Below the pieces are notes generated by a model. The model ran no database searches. It was not told where the DNA came from and saw only the letters and a program-made list of their open reading frames with translations. From positions 124,001 to 188,000 of the forward strand of contig CACHPL010000001.1 of assembly GCA_902581795.1 (NCBI GenBank): a DNA stretch of 64,000 nucleotides, written 5' to 3'. Numbering within the stretch: position 1 is the first letter of the stretch; each line of letters starts with the position of its first letter. This DNA is from an uncultured Pelagibacteraceae bacterium (lineage in GTDB: Bacteria; Pseudomonadota; Alphaproteobacteria; Pelagibacterales; Pelagibacteraceae). Position numbers and translations under genes: made by a program. This document shows, in pieces, positions 61,919 through 64,000 of this stretch.

Positions 61919-63165
61919 TAGCTAAACCTGGAAGAGTTATAAACTGATAAATCTAAATTTGTTTTTTCGTTTGCTAATATACTAGATACTATTTTTCCCG
62001 TGATTGCACCAAGTGTCCATCCTAAATGCTGGTGACCAAAAGCATAAATAATATTTTGATTGTTCTTCGATGGACCAATTACTGGTAAAAAATCAGGAAG
62101 AGTGGGTCTGAAACCTAACCACTCATCGTCGTGTGTGCCTAACTGTGGCAAAAGTTCTTTTGCACAATTAGAAATATATTCAATTCTTTTTTTAGAAATA
62201 GGGTTTTTTAAACCTCCTAATTCAACTGTTCCTACTGCTCTCAAACCCTGATTCATTGGTGTTAAACCAAATCCTCTATCTAAAAAAATTACTGGCCTAT
62301 TTATTAGTTTGTCCATCCCTTTAAAATGAATATGGTAACCTCTCTCAGTTTCTAAAGGTATTTTTTCTCCTAATTGATCTGTTAATTTTTTTGAAAAGGC
62401 GCCACAAGCAATAACGGATTTTTCAAATTTATATTCTTTAGAATTAGTTTTAATTAAAGTTTGGTTGTAATCAGTTTGTTTTATCTCATCTACATTCTCT
62501 TTAACAAATTTACCACCTCGTTTAATATACAGCTCAAAAATTTTTTTTAATATCCCGTGCGGATCTCTAGCATGATAAGCATAATCGTAATAGCATCCCC
62601 CAGAAAAAACTGGTTTGAGATTAGGCTCTAAATCAAGTATTTCTTTAACGTCGAGTATCTTCTGTTTTACTCCTAAATCATTTCTGACCTTAATTTCTAA
62701 TTCTCTACTTTTTATATTTTTATTAGTCCAAATATAAATAATTCCCTTTTGCTCAACTAGATTTGTTATATCAATCTCTTGAAAAATTTCTTCGAACGCA
62801 CTCATCGAAAGATCTAAAATTTGGTGCATATACTTTGCAGTATGTAACATAGATTTTTTATTACAATTTTTTAGGTAGTGAAAAATCCATGGTAACATTT
62901 TAGGTATATAGCCCCACTTTAATGCTAGAGGACCGTTTGAACTCACAAGCATTTTAGGGACATCATATAAAATATCTGGTCTATTTAGTTGTAAAACCGC
63001 ATAAGGAGAAAAATGCCCAGCATTTCCGTAGGAGGCCATCATTCCGGGATCATTACGATCAAAAATAGTAGTTGGTATATTTTTTTTTAATAGCTGAAGC
63101 CCAATGCAAACTCCCTGGATACCCGCGCCAATAATTCCAACTGAAGAACAGCTTCTATCAGACAT
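61918..63165 (-). CDS. dadA: D-amino-acid dehydrogenase (DadA-like FAD oxidoreductase)
   Basis: A 415-residue FAD protein with VGIIGAGIQGVCIGLQLLKKN at the start and FGHQHLGWTLGAITGKIVSSIL at the end, the DadA layout. Mid-chain motifs include LTPMNQGLRAVGTVELGG and WLGFRPTLPDFLPVIGPS. It deaminates D-amino acids to 2-oxoacids using a membrane electron acceptor. The 2-oxoacid could be reduced by the coupled hydroxyacid dehydrogenase. D-hydroxyproline or a similar substrate cannot be excluded. Confidence 0.85.
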   Translation of the reverse strand: MSDRSCSSVGIIGAGIQGVCIGLQLLKKNIPTTIFDRNDPGMMASYGNAGHFSPYAVLQLNRPDILYDVPKMLVSSNGPLALKWGYIPKMLPWIFHYLKNCNKKSMLHTAKYMHQILDLSMSAFEEIFQEIDITNLVEQKGIIYIWTNKNIKSRELEIKVRNDLGVKQKILDVKEILDLEPNLKPVFSGGCYYDYAYHARDPHGILKKIFELYIKRGGKFVKENVDEIKQTDYNQTLIKTNSKEYKFEKSVIACGAFSKKLTDQLGEKIPLETERGYHIHFKGMDKLINRPVIFLDRGFGLTPMNQGLRAVGTVELGGLKNPISKKRIEYISNCAKELLPQLGTHDDEWLGFRPTLPDFLPVIGPSKNNQNIIYAFGHQHLGWTLGAITGKIVSSILANEKTNLDLSVYNSSRFS

Positions 63166-63225
63166 ACATTATGTTCTAACCCAATATTTTAAAGATTTAA
63201 CTGTGTAAGATTGTACTTCTTTTAG

Positions 63226-63702
63226 TTAGTTGCTAGCAACAATTTTTGGACGACCTGATTTCTTAGATTTATCTTTATTAGCGTTGTTCGCAGCTTCAAT
63301 AGACTCTAACTTAAATTCGTCTTGTGCGGCTTCTAGACTCGTGCTCTCAGTTTTCTTAATGTAACCGGTAATATCTGCGCCCTCTTCTGTTTTTAAAGTC
63401 TCGCTAAATAACACATCACCTTTTACAACAGCAGTGCTGCCAATGACTATCGTCTTAGCAACAACCTTGCCTTCTAAATGACCATAAATTTCAATTTTGT
63501 CAGTCTCAACTGGTCCAACTACTGATCCAGTTTCTTTTATAACTAAATCATTAGTATAGACTGCTCCCTTTATTAAACCTGATATATCAATCGCTCCTGA
63601 TGTTCTTAGTGTTCCCTCTAATGAAAAAGTTTCACCGATCTGCGATCGTCCACTATCATTTAAAGGTCTAGGGGCTTCTGGCTTCTTTCCAAACATAACC
63701 AT
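63226..63702 (-). CDS. Bactofilin (polymer-forming cytoskeletal protein)
   Basis: A 158-residue bactofilin with the polymerising beta-helix domain: FSLEGTLRTSGAIDISGLIKGAVYTNDLVIKETGSV, repeated VGPVETDKIEIYGHLEGKVVAKTIVIG. N- and C-terminal disordered tails are normal. Bactofilins assemble into membrane-linked filaments that place cell-wall enzymes. It lies next to rodA, which fits a cell-shape cluster. Start codons at 63702 and 63696 both lack a clear ribosome site. Confidence 0.92.
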   Translation of the reverse strand: MVMFGKKPEAPRPLNDSGRSQIGETFSLEGTLRTSGAIDISGLIKGAVYTNDLVIKETGSVVGPVETDKIEIYGHLEGKVVAKTIVIGSTAVVKGDVLFSETLKTEEGADITGYIKKTESTSLEAAQDEFKLESIEAANNANKDKSKKSGRPKIVASN

Positions 63703-63779
63703 ATTTGAGCAAATTATTCACAAGTTTGCAAGTAAGAAAATAGTTTATTTTAGGTCAAAAATAGATGTTTAAAGTGTAT

Positions 63780-64000
63780 TTAACCTATTGGTTGATCTTT
63801 ATATACTCTGCAGCTCATAACAATCCCTAATCCAATCATGATAGCCATCATTGAAGATCCTCCATAAGATAGTATCGGTAACGGAGCGCCAACTATCGGG
63901 ATTAACCCCAATACCATTCCCATATTAACAAAAACATATATTGAGAAGGCTGTGGCAAAACTATAACAATAAAATTTACCAAAACTATTTCTTATACCAT
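63780..64000 (-). CDS. rodA: Rod-shape-determining protein RodA (C-terminal part)
   Basis: The last 73 codons of a SEDS-family protein run into the window edge. The conserved segment GMVLGLIPIVGAPLPILSYGGSS near the C-terminus is the RodA/FtsW signature; it ends RVYKDQPIG and stops at 63780. RodA is the glycosyltransferase that polymerises peptidoglycan for the rod shape. The N-terminal part is outside. RodA is favoured over FtsW by this C-terminus and by bactofilin next door, but the call is not certain. Confidence 0.85.
   Translation of the reverse strand, partial: GIRNSFGKFYCYSFATAFSIYVFVNMGMVLGLIPIVGAPLPILSYGGSSMMAIMIGLGIVMSCRVYKDQPIG

Noticed and set aside
1-64000. CRISPR arrays, insertion sequences, prophage, tRNA or rRNA genes
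   Set aside because: No spaced direct repeats, transposase or phage genes, or cloverleaf-like stretches were seen on reading both strands; almost all DNA is accounted for by metabolic genes. A tRNAscan run would settle the tRNA point.

Overview
The window is an AT-rich, tightly packed stretch of bacterial chromosome. Start codons often touch or overlap the preceding stop, intergenic gaps are mostly under 100 bases, and no gap exceeds about 270 bases. Low GC, extreme compactness, many periplasmic-binding-protein transporters, riboswitch control of glycine and methionine genes, and genes for oxidising methylated amines all point to an oligotrophic marine alphaproteobacterium of the SAR11 clade (Pelagibacterales). 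This is inferred from gene content; there is no rRNA in the window. No mobile element, CRISPR array, tRNA or rRNA was seen.

Layout. Bases 1-5000 hold a partial FAD protein and gcvTHP behind a tandem glycine riboswitch. 5000-9200 hold a DMT exporter, divergent 5-oxoprolinase genes (pxpBC and pxpA), a TPR protein and a DoxX protein. 9200-13500 hold a photolyase and a TRAP importer (dctPQM). 13570-22330 hold a TerC protein and the run csaA-lysE-acnA-prpD-tctCBA. 22340-28050 hold a branched-chain amino-acid-type ABC importer (livHMGF, livK) led by a frameshifted proC-like gene. 28060-29830 hold an AbrB-like membrane protein and an outer-membrane beta-barrel protein. 30019-37654 hold a second liv-type importer joined to azlCD, a secreted alpha/beta hydrolase and a CsiD/GlaH glutarate 2-hydroxylase. 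37737-40702 hold a LysE exporter, a small conserved protein, glutaredoxin, CcdA, an FkbM methyltransferase and MsrB. 40750-42310 hold metY behind a SAM-II riboswitch, a terminator and a SAM-V riboswitch in tandem. 42332-48533 hold a DUF4864 protein, sarcosine oxidase (soxBDAG, with a small secreted protein inside) and a NifU/SufU-like scaffold. 48534-52500 hold NAD formate dehydrogenase, a DUF2237 protein, and a circularly permuted ATP-grasp protein divergent from an Anbu proteasome-like protease. 52504-59817 hold an NAD-binding protein and the operon dimethylglycine dehydrogenase-etfB-etfA-ETF:quinone oxidoreductase-DMT transporter. 59867-64000 hold two paralogous lipoproteins, a 2-hydroxyacid dehydrogenase with a D-amino-acid dehydrogenase, bactofilin and the end of rodA.

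How it fits together. Dimethylglycine dehydrogenase feeding its own ETF and ETF:quinone oxidoreductase, sarcosine oxidase, the glycine cleavage system and formate dehydrogenase together form most of a pathway that strips methyl groups from glycine-betaine-type compounds and burns them for energy. The glycine riboswitch senses the product of that pathway. metY, under two different SAM-sensing RNAs, handles sulfur and methionine supply. The four transporter systems share a design: the binding-protein gene has a G-rich ribosome-binding site and a hairpin directly after it, which probably sets binding protein above permease.
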